A stretch of 64,000 nucleotides of DNA from Sulfurivermis sp041678005 (GCA_041678005.1 JBAYOW010000001.1:1-64000); one strand, 5' to 3'. Counted from the first letter of the stretch, positions 1-8,631 are shown. Numbers and translations: made by a program. Notes: generated by a model not told the origin, from the letters alone.

Positions 1-33
1 AATGATGGTGCGTGGCGCGAGTCTTATATTTCT

Positions 34-423
34 TTATTGCTGACCCAGGCGATGCATCATCGCCACCAGCTCGGCCTCGCCTTTGGACAGGCCACACACC
101 TCGACCAGGTCATCAACTCCCGCACCCTTGTGAGCTAACTTTATCGCCTGTGCATAGGAACGTTCCTCTGGCGCATCCTGTTTCAGCTGTTCCTGGCGCA
201 AACCAAGATCCTCCTGCTGTTTGGCTAACTGCCGCTGCCGCCGCTCGATCTGATTGATGCGATCCCCAACACTGACGGCAGCATTGCATAGCGCGCGCAG
301 ATCACCCTGCATGGTGTGCAAGACAGAAGCCTGCTGTGACAACCTGCGTTGCAGCAGTAAAACAAAAATCAATAATGCAGCCACGCCAAGACAGGCAATC
401 ACAATCAGCCACAGGCTGTCCAT
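34..423 (-). CDS. DUF2802 family membrane-anchored coiled-coil protein
   Basis: A 129-residue protein of unknown biochemical function. One N-terminal membrane segment (about residues 4-26) is followed by a charged, Gln/Arg/Glu-rich probable coiled coil (about 27-90). The short C-terminal domain (about 95-125) has a helix-turn-helix-like look and contains VDDLVEVCGLSKGEAELV, which is the DUF2802 signature. It is the last gene of the flagellar-chemotaxis array, 12 bases after the small proline-rich gene, and DUF2802 genes are commonly found at this place behind cheW in polar flagellates. A role in chemotaxis-array or flagellar-pole organisation is only inferred from that position. It stops with TAA at 34-36; the 33 bases beyond it hold nothing I recognise. 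Confidence 0.8.
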   Translation of the reverse strand: MDSLWLIVIACLGVAALLIFVLLLQRRLSQQASVLHTMQGDLRALCNAAVSVGDRINQIERRQRQLAKQQEDLGLRQEQLKQDAPEERSYAQAIKLAHKGAGVDDLVEVCGLSKGEAELVAMMHRLGQQ

Positions 424-435
424 CAGTTGATGCCC

Positions 436-645
436 TCAGACATAGACATCGATGTGTGGTTTATCGCCATCATTGTTTTCATCAGGAGCAGACTCGTCTT
501 CTGTCGGCTCTTCCTCCTGCGGCAAGGGTGGTTCATATTTTTTTGGCGGCTGTTGCCTGGGCTGTCTGTCGGCTTCACCAGGCACACTATGCGGCCGAAT
601 CACCGGACTCGGTGGTAATATAGGGGTTGGCCCAATATCAGCCAT
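436..645 (-). CDS. Small proline-rich acidic protein, unknown
   Basis: A 69-residue protein with no recognised domain. The first half is rich in proline (PTPILPPSP, then QQPPKKYEPPLPQ); the second half is strongly acidic (EEEPTEDESAPDENNDGD) and ends in HIDVYV. There is no signal peptide or membrane segment, and it should be intrinsically disordered. The ATG overlaps the end of cheW by 8 bases, which suggests translational coupling, and the DUF2802 gene follows 12 bases after its stop. These junctions, plus the lack of a better gene in the interval, are the reasons for calling it real. The function is unknown; a flexible adaptor of the chemotaxis array is a guess from position. Confidence 0.6.
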   Translation of the reverse strand: MADIGPTPILPPSPVIRPHSVPGEADRQPRQQPPKKYEPPLPQEEEPTEDESAPDENNDGDKPHIDVYV

Positions 646-1099
646 CGTCCGTGCTGCCCAGCAGCTTGTTTAAATCCACCAGAATCAGCAGTTCATCCTT
701 CAGGTTACTTACGCCCTGAATGAACTGACTGCTAATATCGTTACCCACATTTGGGGCCACCTCGATAGCAGAACTACGGATATCTGCCACTTCAGCAACA
801 CTATCAACCAGCATACCAACCACTTCGGTGTCGCTTTCGAGTACGATGATGCGAGTGGCATCCTCTATTTCTCTTGGGGGCAGACCAAAGCGTTTGCGGG
901 TATTGATGACCGTTACCACATTGCCGCGCAGATTGATGATGCCAAGGACAAAACCTGGCGCGCCAGGGACGGGAGTTATCTCGGTATCACGCAAGACCTC
1001 CCGCACGCGCATGACATCTATGCCATAAATCTCTTCATCCAGCCTAAAGGTTACCCATTCGGTGACTGGATCATTTTGGTTCTGTACCTGCTCACTCAT
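638..1099 (-). CDS. cheW: Chemotaxis adaptor protein CheW
   Basis: A 153-residue CheW, the usual length. CheW is an SH3-like adaptor that couples chemoreceptors to the CheA kinase in cytoplasmic arrays. The segment WVTFRLDEEIYGIDVMRVREV, cited here by its 15-35 position, is the opening of the domain, and the GIINLRGNVVTVINTRKRFG block (about 64-83) is the CheW core. I chose the ATG at 1099 (MSEQVQNQ), because the reading frame upstream of it lies wholly inside parP. This start overlaps the parP stop by 8 bases. It is the conventional CheW of the operon; the neighbouring parP encodes a second, divergent CheW-like domain. Confidence 0.95.
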   Translation of the reverse strand: MSEQVQNQNDPVTEWVTFRLDEEIYGIDVMRVREVLRDTEITPVPGAPGFVLGIINLRGNVVTVINTRKRFGLPPREIEDATRIIVLESDTEVVGMLVDSVAEVADIRSSAIEVAPNVGNDISSQFIQGVSNLKDELLILVDLNKLLGSTDDG

Positions 1100-1769
1100 C
1101 TTGCTCACTCCCGTTCTCAAGACCGTTATCCGGCCCGTCTTCCAAGCCAGTGGCCAGTACATCAGCAAAGACTGACGGATCCAACAAGGCACACATATGC
1201 TCAATCACCGTCCCTGCAAGCCAGCGTCGCTTGGTGCGGCTGGTGCGCCAGCGCACGGCATCAGGCTGTAATGTCACCACCTCGGCTAGCTCATCACAGG
1301 CCAGTCCCCATGTGCCATTGTTGATGAATACCACATGGCGCAGACGCTCCTGCCATGGCAGGACATGCAGCCGCCGCTCCTCTGGCATAACCAGTTGTGC
1401 AGTATCAACTACCGGCACGTTGCGCTCACGATATTGCATCAAGCCAAGGTACCAGTCCACATGCCCTGGCATTGGTGTTATTTTTTCCCTGTCCCATTCC
1501 TGTACGCCAGATAGCTCCACCAGGGGAACAGCCAGGGTCAAACCACTCACTTTGAACAACAGAGCCTGAAAGGTTTTCTCACCCCAGGCAGGTTTCCCCT
1601 CCACATGCGTCGGCTGGACAATCGGCGCTGTTATCACGGCCGCTTCTGGTATGTTCACGACTGTAGTGTTCAGCTCCAGCGTGTCCTCGCGCAGCATGGC
1701 CTCGAAGTAAACGCTGAGCGCATCCTTCTCGGCCAGCAAAGGTGTCAACTTGTCCTCTTGTCTGTTCAT
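1092..1769 (-). CDS. parP: ParP-like protein with C-terminal CheW-like domain
   Basis: A 225-residue protein. The first 60 or so residues have no recognised fold; a CheW-like domain covers about 65-205, with the segments FQALLFKVSGLTLAVPLVEL and GLMQYRERNVPVVDTAQLV. The last 20 residues are acidic. A CheW-like gene directly behind a ParA-type ATPase in a chemotaxis operon is the arrangement of Vibrio ParP, which links ParC to CheA and keeps chemotaxis arrays at the old pole. The assignment here rests on domain make-up and gene order. Its ATG overlaps the parC stop by 4 bases. The alternative reading is a plain second CheW. Confidence 0.8.
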   Translation of the reverse strand: MNRQEDKLTPLLAEKDALSVYFEAMLREDTLELNTTVVNIPEAAVITAPIVQPTHVEGKPAWGEKTFQALLFKVSGLTLAVPLVELSGVQEWDREKITPMPGHVDWYLGLMQYRERNVPVVDTAQLVMPEERRLHVLPWQERLRHVVFINNGTWGLACDELAEVVTLQPDAVRWRTSRTKRRWLAGTVIEHMCALLDPSVFADVLATGLEDGPDNGLENGSEQDE

Positions 1770-2548
1770 GAACCACTCTCAGCAGGAGAGTTATTCGCCA
1801 GCAAACTGGCCAACAAGGCATTATAGGCGATAGTCCCGCGTGCCTGTGGATTCAGATAGGACAATGGCATACCTTCCCGACTGGCCTCGCGAAATTGAGT
1901 GTCTATAGGGATCACCGAGCGCCATAACATACCAGCGTAGTTATTGCGCAAGGTCTGCAAGGTTTCCAGTGAAGCACGGGTACGGCGATCAAACATAGTT
2001 GGCACAATAAGATAATTCAGTGGGCGCTTACGCGCCTTGGTTACCATCATCAAGGTGCGCATCATGCGTTCCAAACCCTTGAGTGCGAGGAATTCGGTTT
2101 GCACCGGGATCAGTAAATGACTGCTGGCCGCCAACGCATTAATCATCAAAACGCCGAGGACCGGCGGGCAATCAATGAGCACATAATCAAAACGATTGGC
2201 CAGCTGCACCAGAGCTCGACCAATTACCAGTCCCATGCCCTCCCTGGTGCCAAGCTGGCGATCCAGTGTCGCCATCGCGGTTGATGCAGGCAACAGTGAC
2301 AAATTCTCAAAGCGTGTATTGAGCACAATGTCACTGGCAGAATACTGACTGCCATCCTGAAACAAAGAGTAAACGCTATGTTCGATAGTATCCGGATCGT
2401 AGCCAAAATATGTCGTCAAGGAACCGTGTGGATCCAGATCGACCATCAAGGTGGCATGACCACGTTCAGCCAACAGACCAGCCATTGTTACCGCTGTGGT
2501 GGTCTTGCCTACCCCACCTTTTTGATTGGCAATAGACCAAACCTTCAT
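1766..2548 (-). CDS. parC: ParA/MinD-family ATPase for chemotaxis-array positioning (ParC-like)
   Basis: A 260-residue ParA-type ATPase. It has the deviant Walker A KGGVGKTT (residues 10-17), the A' motif MVDLDPHG (35-42) and the Walker B strand DYVLIDCPP (121-129). In Vibrio and Pseudomonas the homologue between motD and the parP/cheW genes sets the polar position of chemotaxis arrays, so I call it ParC-like and not a chromosome-partition ParA; no parB lies nearby. The start overlaps the motD stop by 4 bases and its own stop overlaps parP by 4, so the three genes should be translationally coupled. Confidence 0.88.
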   Translation of the reverse strand: MKVWSIANQKGGVGKTTTAVTMAGLLAERGHATLMVDLDPHGSLTTYFGYDPDTIEHSVYSLFQDGSQYSASDIVLNTRFENLSLLPASTAMATLDRQLGTREGMGLVIGRALVQLANRFDYVLIDCPPVLGVLMINALAASSHLLIPVQTEFLALKGLERMMRTLMMVTKARKRPLNYLIVPTMFDRRTRASLETLQTLRNNYAGMLWRSVIPIDTQFREASREGMPLSYLNPQARGTIAYNALLASLLANNSPAESGS

Positions 2549-3354
2549 TTACCACCTGCCACAGCATTACGCTGAATATCCAGGGTTCGTCGCGCCTTGT
2601 CATCCGCCAGAATGACCAAAACCACACGACGGTTGCGCCGTCGCCCTTCAGTGGTGGCATTCTCGGTTATAGGTCGATATTCACCATAACCAATGGCCGC
2701 CATACGCTCAGGCTGCACACCCTGGCCCATGAATAAATGCACTACAGAAGCAGCCCGGTGAGCCGAAAGCTCCCAATTTGAGGGAAAGGAAGCTGTGGCA
2801 ATCGGCACATTATCAGTAAAACCTTCGACCTGAATAAAATTGGGATATTTATTGAGGATTCTTGCCAATTCATAAAGCACGGGCCTGGCTTCTTCCTCCA
2901 GATGTGCACTACCACTATCAAATAAAATACTGGTATTTATCTCTATTTCAACCCATAACTCGTTATGCGTAACCTTGATCAAGTCCTGCTCAACCAGATC
3001 CGCCATGGCACGCTCGAAATCCATGGCAATTATGCCCAGCTCATCCAGCTGGGCTATCTGCGACAACTGATCGATAACACCTGGCGCAGCAGCTGTAGCA
3101 GTTTTTTCCGACTTGAGAGGTGAAGGCTCGCCAGTTACACCATCGTCCCCAACCTGTATTGGTTGCATGGTCTTGGGTGTGGTTTTGAAGGCCGACACGA
3201 GGGTATCGGAAAGTACACGGTATTTGCCTTCATTGACCGATGAAATCGCATACATAACAACAAAAAAGGCAAACAGCAAGGTAATGAAATCCGCATAGGA
3301 GATCAGCCAGCGATCCAGATTTTCCTCTTCTTCCCGGCGTTTACGACGCGCCAT
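2545..3354 (-). CDS. motD: Flagellar stator protein MotD (MotB family)
   Basis: A 269-residue MotB-family protein. A basic N-terminus is followed by one membrane helix with SYADFITLLFAFFVVMYA, in which Asp22 is the expected ion-binding residue. The periplasmic C-terminal OmpA-like domain (about 130-250) includes FTDNVPIATASFPSNWELS and RRRNRRVVLVI and should hold peptidoglycan. With MotC it forms an ion-conducting stator unit. It lies 26 bases after motC inside the chemotaxis operon, as in Pseudomonas, and is distinct from the motAB pair at 22388-24246. The motor of this organism therefore has two stator sets. Confidence 0.93.
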   Translation of the reverse strand: MARRKRREEEENLDRWLISYADFITLLFAFFVVMYAISSVNEGKYRVLSDTLVSAFKTTPKTMQPIQVGDDGVTGEPSPLKSEKTATAAAPGVIDQLSQIAQLDELGIIAMDFERAMADLVEQDLIKVTHNELWVEIEINTSILFDSGSAHLEEEARPVLYELARILNKYPNFIQVEGFTDNVPIATASFPSNWELSAHRAASVVHLFMGQGVQPERMAAIGYGEYRPITENATTEGRRRNRRVVLVILADDKARRTLDIQRNAVAGGK

Positions 3355-3380
3355 ACGGGCCCCCTGGTGAAATATGCGGG

Positions 3381-4121
3381 CTAGTGCAGATAACCCTGCA
3401 ACTTGGTATGTATATTACGCGGATTTTCGCCCTCGGCGATAGAAACTATCCCTTCGATAATCATCAGGCGAAACTGGGTCTGAGTATAAATAATGCTCTT
3501 GAGTTTACTGGCAATGGGAATAAGGATCAGGTTGGCCACACCCACACCATAAATCGTAGCAACAAAGGCCACGGCAATACCATGTCCCAACTGACTTGGG
3601 TCGGCCAGATTATGCATCACCTGAATCAATCCTATCACCGCACCGATAATACCTATAGTTGGCGTATAGCCACCCATACTGGCGTAAATATTGGCTGCCT
3701 GAAGATCGTAGTGTTCATTGGTGTCCACATCCACTTCCAGGATGCCGCGCATGACCTCTGGCTCGGATCCATCTACCAATAATTGCAAACCCTTGCGGGC
3801 AAAGGCATCCGGCTCGGCCTCGGAAACAGATTCCAGGCCCAGCAGCCCTTCCTTGCGCGCGATATTGCTCCAGGCAAGCAGCTTTTCTATTGTCTCGTCA
3901 GCTGCCAACACAGGAGGGCGAAAGATCCAACCGAGAATATAGATGGAGCGTATGAATGTCGCCATCGGTGCCTGCAGCATGATGGCACCCAGACTGCCAC
4001 CCAACACGATCACCGCCGCTGGCCCATTTAGCAATGAGCTGGCCTGGCCACCTTCCAGATACTGGCCAAGCAGCAGCGAACCTACGCCAAAAATCAGACC
4101 AAGAAGAGTAAGGACGTCCAT
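3381..4121 (-). CDS. motC: Flagellar stator protein MotC (MotA family)
   Basis: A 246-residue MotA-family integral membrane protein. Four membrane segments are visible at about 3-20, 34-52, 150-170 and 182-204, with the large cytoplasmic loop between the second and third. The conserved prolines in GGYTPTIGIIG (P154) and NLILIPIASK (P202) match those needed for torque generation in the family. The ATG lies one base after the cheB stop, and motD follows, so the pair is co-transcribed with the chemotaxis genes. The length fits MotC/PomA-type stators and is shorter than the 283-residue MotA encoded at 23395. Confidence 0.93.
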   Translation of the reverse strand: MDVLTLLGLIFGVGSLLLGQYLEGGQASSLLNGPAAVIVLGGSLGAIMLQAPMATFIRSIYILGWIFRPPVLAADETIEKLLAWSNIARKEGLLGLESVSEAEPDAFARKGLQLLVDGSEPEVMRGILEVDVDTNEHYDLQAANIYASMGGYTPTIGIIGAVIGLIQVMHNLADPSQLGHGIAVAFVATIYGVGVANLILIPIASKLKSIIYTQTQFRLMIIEGIVSIAEGENPRNIHTKLQGYLH

Positions 4122-4122
4122 A

Positions 4123-5247
4123 TTATGTTTTTTGCGCTATCGCCATGCCGATATTGGGCAGTGGCAACACAGCATCGGCCAACCCTGCATCAACAATGGC
4201 GGCAGGCATGCCATAGACCACACTGGTAGCCTCATCCTGCGCCCATATACTTGAGCCGCCCTGCTTCAACAAACGAGCACCCTCGCGCCCATCTGCACCC
4301 ATGCCAGTCAACACGATGGCCAAAGTCTGGGCCGGGAAGATCCTCGCTACCGAGCTGAAGGTAACATCAACAGATGGTTTGTAGTGCAAAGCAGGATCGC
4401 TCTCGGTGATATTAACTGTGGTACGCCCACCACGCTGCTCCAGTACCATCTGCATCCCACCTGGCGCCAGCAGAGCAAGGCCCGGCTTTAATTCATCACC
4501 GTTTTTGGCCTCGCGCACCTCGATCGCACATTGCTGATTTAGACGCTGGGCAAAGGCCGGTGTAAAGGTGCCAGGCATATGCTGAATCAATATCAATGGC
4601 AAGGGAAAATCAGCCGGCAATTTGCTCAATACCTGCTGCAAGGCTACCGGCCCGCCAGTGGAAGTACCGATCGCCACCAACCGATATTGACCACGGCGGG
4701 CTGGCGGTGTCGCTGTTGGCATGACCGGGCGCGTTGCAGCTGTTGCCAGTGGCCGGCTGGCTGCACTTTGGCGACTGGCAGTTGTTGGTGGCGGCGTTGG
4801 AGCTGCTGGCCTGGTGGTGGTAGTTGCGTGTGATGATGGAGTTGCATGCTTGCTACTGCCAATGACATAGACCCGCTCACACAGCTGGCGTCTGGCCTCA
4901 TTCTGGTCACGAGAGATATCCTCGAATTTCTTCGGCAGATAATCCACAGCACCAGCATCAAGGGCATCCAGCGTGGCCTTGGCGCCATCGGTGGTCAGCG
5001 AAGAAAACATCAGAACCGGTGTTGGTGTTGTCGCCATGATGCGACGTGTGGCCGTAATGCCGTCCATTACCGGCATTTCAATATCCATGGTCACCACATC
5101 AGGACGTAACCTGGCTGTCTGTTCCACTGCTTGGGCGCCATCGTTTGCCGTACCCACTACCTCAAGGCGTGGATCGGCACTGAGCATCTCAGTCAGGCGA
5201 CGCCGAAAAAAACCTGAATCATCGACTATCAAGACCCGAACCGGCAT
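4123..5247 (-). CDS. cheB: Chemotaxis protein-glutamate methylesterase/deamidase CheB
   Basis: A 374-residue CheB. An N-terminal receiver domain (about 3-120) has the acidic pair D9/D10 and probable phospho-acceptor D55 in VVTMDIEMP. A long Thr/Ala/Pro-rich linker (133-187) leads to the methylesterase domain (188-370), with catalytic Ser196 in IGTSTGGP, His223 in IQHMPGTFTP and Asp319 in TGMGADG. The enzyme removes methyl groups from receptor glutamates when phosphorylated by CheA, giving adaptation. It starts 28 bases after the cheA stop. No cheR is present in the window, so the methyltransferase must be encoded elsewhere. If cheA is really broken, CheB would lose its phosphodonor. Confidence 0.95.
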   Translation of the reverse strand: MPVRVLIVDDSGFFRRRLTEMLSADPRLEVVGTANDGAQAVEQTARLRPDVVTMDIEMPVMDGITATRRIMATTPTPVLMFSSLTTDGAKATLDALDAGAVDYLPKKFEDISRDQNEARRQLCERVYVIGSSKHATPSSHATTTTRPAAPTPPPTTASRQSAASRPLATAATRPVMPTATPPARRGQYRLVAIGTSTGGPVALQQVLSKLPADFPLPLILIQHMPGTFTPAFAQRLNQQCAIEVREAKNGDELKPGLALLAPGGMQMVLEQRGGRTTVNITESDPALHYKPSVDVTFSSVARIFPAQTLAIVLTGMGADGREGARLLKQGGSSIWAQDEATSVVYGMPAAIVDAGLADAVLPLPNIGMAIAQKT

Positions 5248-5275
5248 CTACAATCCCCTTTATATTACGTCTGTC

Positions 5276-7438
5276 TTATGCCTGTCGGTGTCCATAGGAC
5301 TTCATCAAACCCGGCACATCCAGGATCAGCGCTATCTTGCCATCGCCGGTGATCGTTGCACCGGCCAGTCCCATGGTGCCATATAACAAGTTACCCAATG
5401 GCTTGATCACGACCTCTTCCTGGCCGATAAGATAATCCACAACAAAACCAACCAAATGCGTACCTACGTGCACGATTACCACATGTCCAGATTCTGGCAA
5501 GGTAATTCCACTACAACCATCCACCATCCAGCGGGTCAGATAATAAAGCGGCAGCGCCTTACCGCGCACCATCACCACCAACTGCCCATCAACCACATTG
5601 GTTTTAGTCAGATCGAGATGGAAAATCTCATTGACACTGACCAATGGCAAGGCAAAGGTCTGCTCGCGAAGTTTGATCATAAGAGTCGGCATAATCGCCA
5701 AGGTGAGAGGCACCTTAATGGACAGCCGCGTGCCCTTGCCTAATTCAGATTGAATATCCACGCTACCATTCAATTGGGAGATTCGCGTTCTCACCACATC
5801 CATGCCCACGCCACGGCCAGAGACATCGGATATCTCGGTCTTGGTAGAAAAGCCAGCATCAAAAATGAGTACGAACGCCTCGCTGTCCGTCAGTCGCGCC
5901 GCAGTTTCGGCATCCATCATACCCTTCTCAACCGCCTAGCGTTTCAACACTTCCGGATCCATCCCTGCGCCATCATCCTCGATCACAAGCAGGATATGGT
6001 CACCTTCCTGTTCTGCTGCAAGCAACAAAGTTCCCTGGCGCGGCTTACCTGCTTTCTCGCGCTGATCCGGCATCTCAATGCCATGATCGACGGCATTACG
6101 TACCAGATGTACCATTGGATCAGCCAGCGCCTCGACCAGGTTTTTGTCTAAATCAGTTTCTTCACCTTGCATGACCAGGTTGATTTCTTTTTTCATGCCG
6201 CGTGACATATCACGCACCACGCGCGGGAAACGGCCAAACACTTTCTTGATCGGCTGCATGCGGGTTTTCATTACAGAGGTTTGCAGATCGCCAGTAACCA
6301 CATCCAGATTGGCCACAGCCTTGCCCATCTCCTCACGTGCCTGACTGATATCACCACCCTGCGCCAGGGTGGCAATGCGATTACGCACCAATACCAACTC
6401 GCCAACCATGTTCATGATGTCATCCAAACGCTTGGTATCGACACGAACAGTGGTCTCGGCCTGATTGGCAGTATCGCCGCCACCTGCCGTCTTTGTTAGT
6501 GCTGATTTGGCTGTTGCAGGTTTGTCTGCCTGGACTGCCGCAGTTGCAGGTGCCTCTGTAGCTTGAGGTGTCTCCTTGCTTACGTTGGCTTCAGTCAGCG
6601 ATTCTGCTGCAACATTTTCGACAGTCGGAGTGGTGAATTTGCCCTCGCCATGCAATTCATCCAGTAGGGCATCAAATTCTTCCTCGGTAATTATATCATC
6701 CGCAGCGGTGTCCGCAGTTTCCGGTGTTACCGGTGCAGTAAATTTGCCCTCGCCATGCAATTCATCGAGCAGGGCATCAAACTCTTCTTCGGTAATTTCA
6801 TCATCGGAAGTTGTGGAGGTTGGCACTGATTCACTGGCATTCTGAGTTGCCGATGGGCTTTCCAGTGCATCCAGCAATGCCTCGAATTCTTCATCCGTAA
6901 TATCACCCATGTCATCTGCCACCATACCGGCAACAGCAGCAGAAGAAGATTCAATATTGGCTGGCTCGGCTGCACTTGGTGCTACCACATCAATCTCGGC
7001 TGCGACCGTTGCCTGTGGTTCTACAGAAGTTTCAGCTGGCTGCGCAGCATCTGGTTTGGCCAACACCCTCAACTCTTGCAACAGATATTCCTGCGCCGGT
7101 TCAGGCTCCTCGCCAGCGCGCAGCTGAGCAAACTGTGCATTGAGTATGTCGAGCACTGGCAATACAGTATCCATCAATTGCGCGGTTACCTGTATTTCAC
7201 CATTGCGCAACAAATTAAAGACATCCTCGGAGAGATGACATACTGTCACCATAGCATCCAGCCCAAGAAATCCAGCACCGCCTTTTATGGTATGAAAACC
7301 ACGGAATACCGCATTAAGAAGGTCGTGATCGTTGGGGCTACGCTCCAGATCAACCAACTGCTCGTTCAACAGTTCCAGGATCTCACCTGCCTCAATCATG
7401 AAGTCTTGCAGGATCTCATCATCAGCATTCAGCGCCAT
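5276..7438 (-). pseudogene. cheA: Chemotaxis histidine kinase CheA, interrupted by an in-frame TAG
   Basis: The full frame would encode about 720 residues, a normal CheA. Residues 1-500 contain P1 with the phospho-acceptor His49 (FHTIKGGAGF), a long low-complexity linker with three repeats, the P3 dimerisation helices, and the N-box (RNAVDHG, N448) and G1 box (DDGAGMD, 488-494). Codon 501 is TAG (5938-5936); in the family this position is usually lysine. The same frame then continues as AVEKGMMDAETAARL, with the F-box (FDAGFSTK), G2 (GRGVGMDVV), G3 and the CheW-like P5 domain down to TAA at 5276. There is no length change, so one A-to-T substitution (AAG to TAG) explains it. A terminated product would lack half the ATP site and P5. 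The lesion may be genuine, suppressed, or a sequence error. cheZ lies 12 bases upstream. Confidence 0.9.
6647..6901 (-). repeat. Three EFDALL-type motif repeats in the CheA linker
   Basis: Within the Ala/Thr/Glu-rich linker of CheA three short motifs recur: ITDEEFEALLDAL (residues 180-192), ITEEEFDALLDELHG (215-229) and ITEEEFDALLDELHG (250-264). The last two are identical over about 19 residues (through GEGKF) and near-identical in DNA over some 60 bases, so one arose by recent duplication. The linker around them has no folded P2 domain that I can recognise. The motif resembles the FliM N-terminus (LLSQDEIDALLHG) and, less closely, the CheZ C-terminus (NEVDDLLSSLGF). Confidence 0.85.
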
Positions 7439-7450
7439 CTGCGTTCCCCA

Positions 7451-8194
7451 TTAAAAACCCAGGCTGGACAACAAGTCATCCACTTCATTCTGACCTGCAA
7501 CCGTCCCACTATCCACACCAGGTACAGGTGGGCCACTGGCGGCAATACGGTCTTCAGGTTTCCCTTCTTTTTCTTCTACGACAAGACTCTGTCCCGAGAT
7601 ACGAATCAGATCTACCAGATTGCGCTCTACCTCATCAACCAGCTGCACCACACGATAGATAATCTGTCCGGTCAGATCCTGAAATCCCTGGGCCATCAAG
7701 ACTTCCTGCAGGTTGGCGCGTAACGTTGTTGTGTCCTTGCCGATACTGTCGAGAAATTCAGCCACACGACGACTCAAATCACGAAATTCATCCGCCCCCA
7801 TCTCGCGATTGGTAAAGCGATTCCAGCCATCAGGCAATGCGGCTGCGCGTTCTTCCATCGATTCACAGACCGGCATGGATTCTTCCACTGCCGTCATTGT
7901 GCTATTGGCAGACTGCGCGGTCATACTGACCACATAATTAAGCCGCTCGCGCGCATCTGGAAAATCATGCTCCGCCAGCGAGGCAATACGGGAATCAAGG
8001 CGAAAACTTTGCAATGCCTCATGAAACTCGCGGGTCAGTAACCCCAACTCCTGGTATAAAGATTTTTCACGCATGCTGGTCATTTCATCCAGCAGACGCG
8101 CCGCCTTGTCGGCCTCTCCAGCTTCAACGGCCTGAACGATGACATGTATTTTTTTAATACACTCATCAGTCAGCGGTTTGGTTTGAGTATTCAT
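7451..8194 (-). CDS. cheZ: CheY-P phosphatase CheZ
   Basis: A 247-residue CheZ, slightly longer than the E. coli protein (214). CheZ is a cytoplasmic all-helical dimer that dephosphorylates CheY-P. The catalytic region is MAQGFQDLTGQIIYRV, with the conserved Asp173 and the water-orienting Gln177. The C-terminal peptide NEVDDLLSSLGF (236-247) is the CheY-binding tail, tethered by a disordered linker (about 205-235). It starts 44 bases after the cheY stop and ends 12 bases before cheA. Confidence 0.94.
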   Translation of the reverse strand: MNTQTKPLTDECIKKIHVIVQAVEAGEADKAARLLDEMTSMREKSLYQELGLLTREFHEALQSFRLDSRIASLAEHDFPDARERLNYVVSMTAQSANSTMTAVEESMPVCESMEERAAALPDGWNRFTNREMGADEFRDLSRRVAEFLDSIGKDTTTLRANLQEVLMAQGFQDLTGQIIYRVVQLVDEVERNLVDLIRISGQSLVVEEKEGKPEDRIAASGPPVPGVDSGTVAGQNEVDDLLSSLGF

Positions 8195-8238
8195 TATTTT
8201 GAAATTCCTTTGCGATACAGCTTCTGGCCAGGCAGGAA

Positions 8239-8631
8239 CTACTTGGCAGCTTCCAGCCGCTCGAAGATCTTGTCCAGCTTTTCCTTCAGGGTTTGGGCGG
8301 TAAAGGGCTTGACGATATAGCCATTCACGCCAGCCTTGGCTGCTTCAATAATTTGCTCTTTTTTCTGCTCCGCTGTAACCATCAACACTGGCATATGTGC
8401 CAGTTTCGGGTCGGCACGTACTGCCCTGAGCAGGTCAATACCCTGCATACCTGGCATATTCCAGTCGGTGACCAATAGCTCATAGTTGCCTGTTTGCAGC
8501 ATGGGCAAAGCTGTTGTGCCGTCATCGGCCTCGGAGGTATTAGTGAAACCAAGATCGCGCAGCAGGTTCTTGATGATGCGGCGCATAGTGGAAAAGTCAT
8601 CCACAATTAGTATTTTTATATTTTTGTCCAA
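8239..8631 (-). CDS. cheY: Chemotaxis response regulator CheY (TTG start)
   Basis: A 130-residue single-domain receiver. The acidic pair D11/D12, phospho-acceptor D56 (VTDWNMPGM), T86 (MVTAE), Y105 and K108 (GYIVKPFT) are all present. CheY-P binds FliM at the flagellar switch and reverses rotation. I chose the TTG at 8631: a strong Shine-Dalgarno AGGAGG lies 7 bases before it, and the resulting N-terminus MDKNIKILIVDD is a normal CheY start. The ATGs at 8649 and 8667 lie upstream of, or across, that Shine-Dalgarno. The gene ends in TAG, which shows that TAG is used as a stop in this genome. It is preceded by a 230-bp gap, a natural place for a second promoter of the che genes. Confidence 0.93.
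   Translation of the reverse strand: MDKNIKILIVDDFSTMRRIIKNLLRDLGFTNTSEADDGTTALPMLQTGNYELLVTDWNMPGMQGIDLLRAVRADPKLAHMPVLMVTAEQKKEQIIEAAKAGVNGYIVKPFTAQTLKEKLDKIFERLEAAK

Noticed and set aside
6647..6901. Tandem repeat as a CRISPR-like array
   Set aside because: The repeats are in frame within cheA, only three, and encode the same protein motif.
5276..7438. TAG recoded to an amino acid throughout the genome
   Set aside because: TAG ends cheY, fliQ and the 40419 gene at the expected family lengths, so it works as a stop; local suppression in cheA is not excluded.
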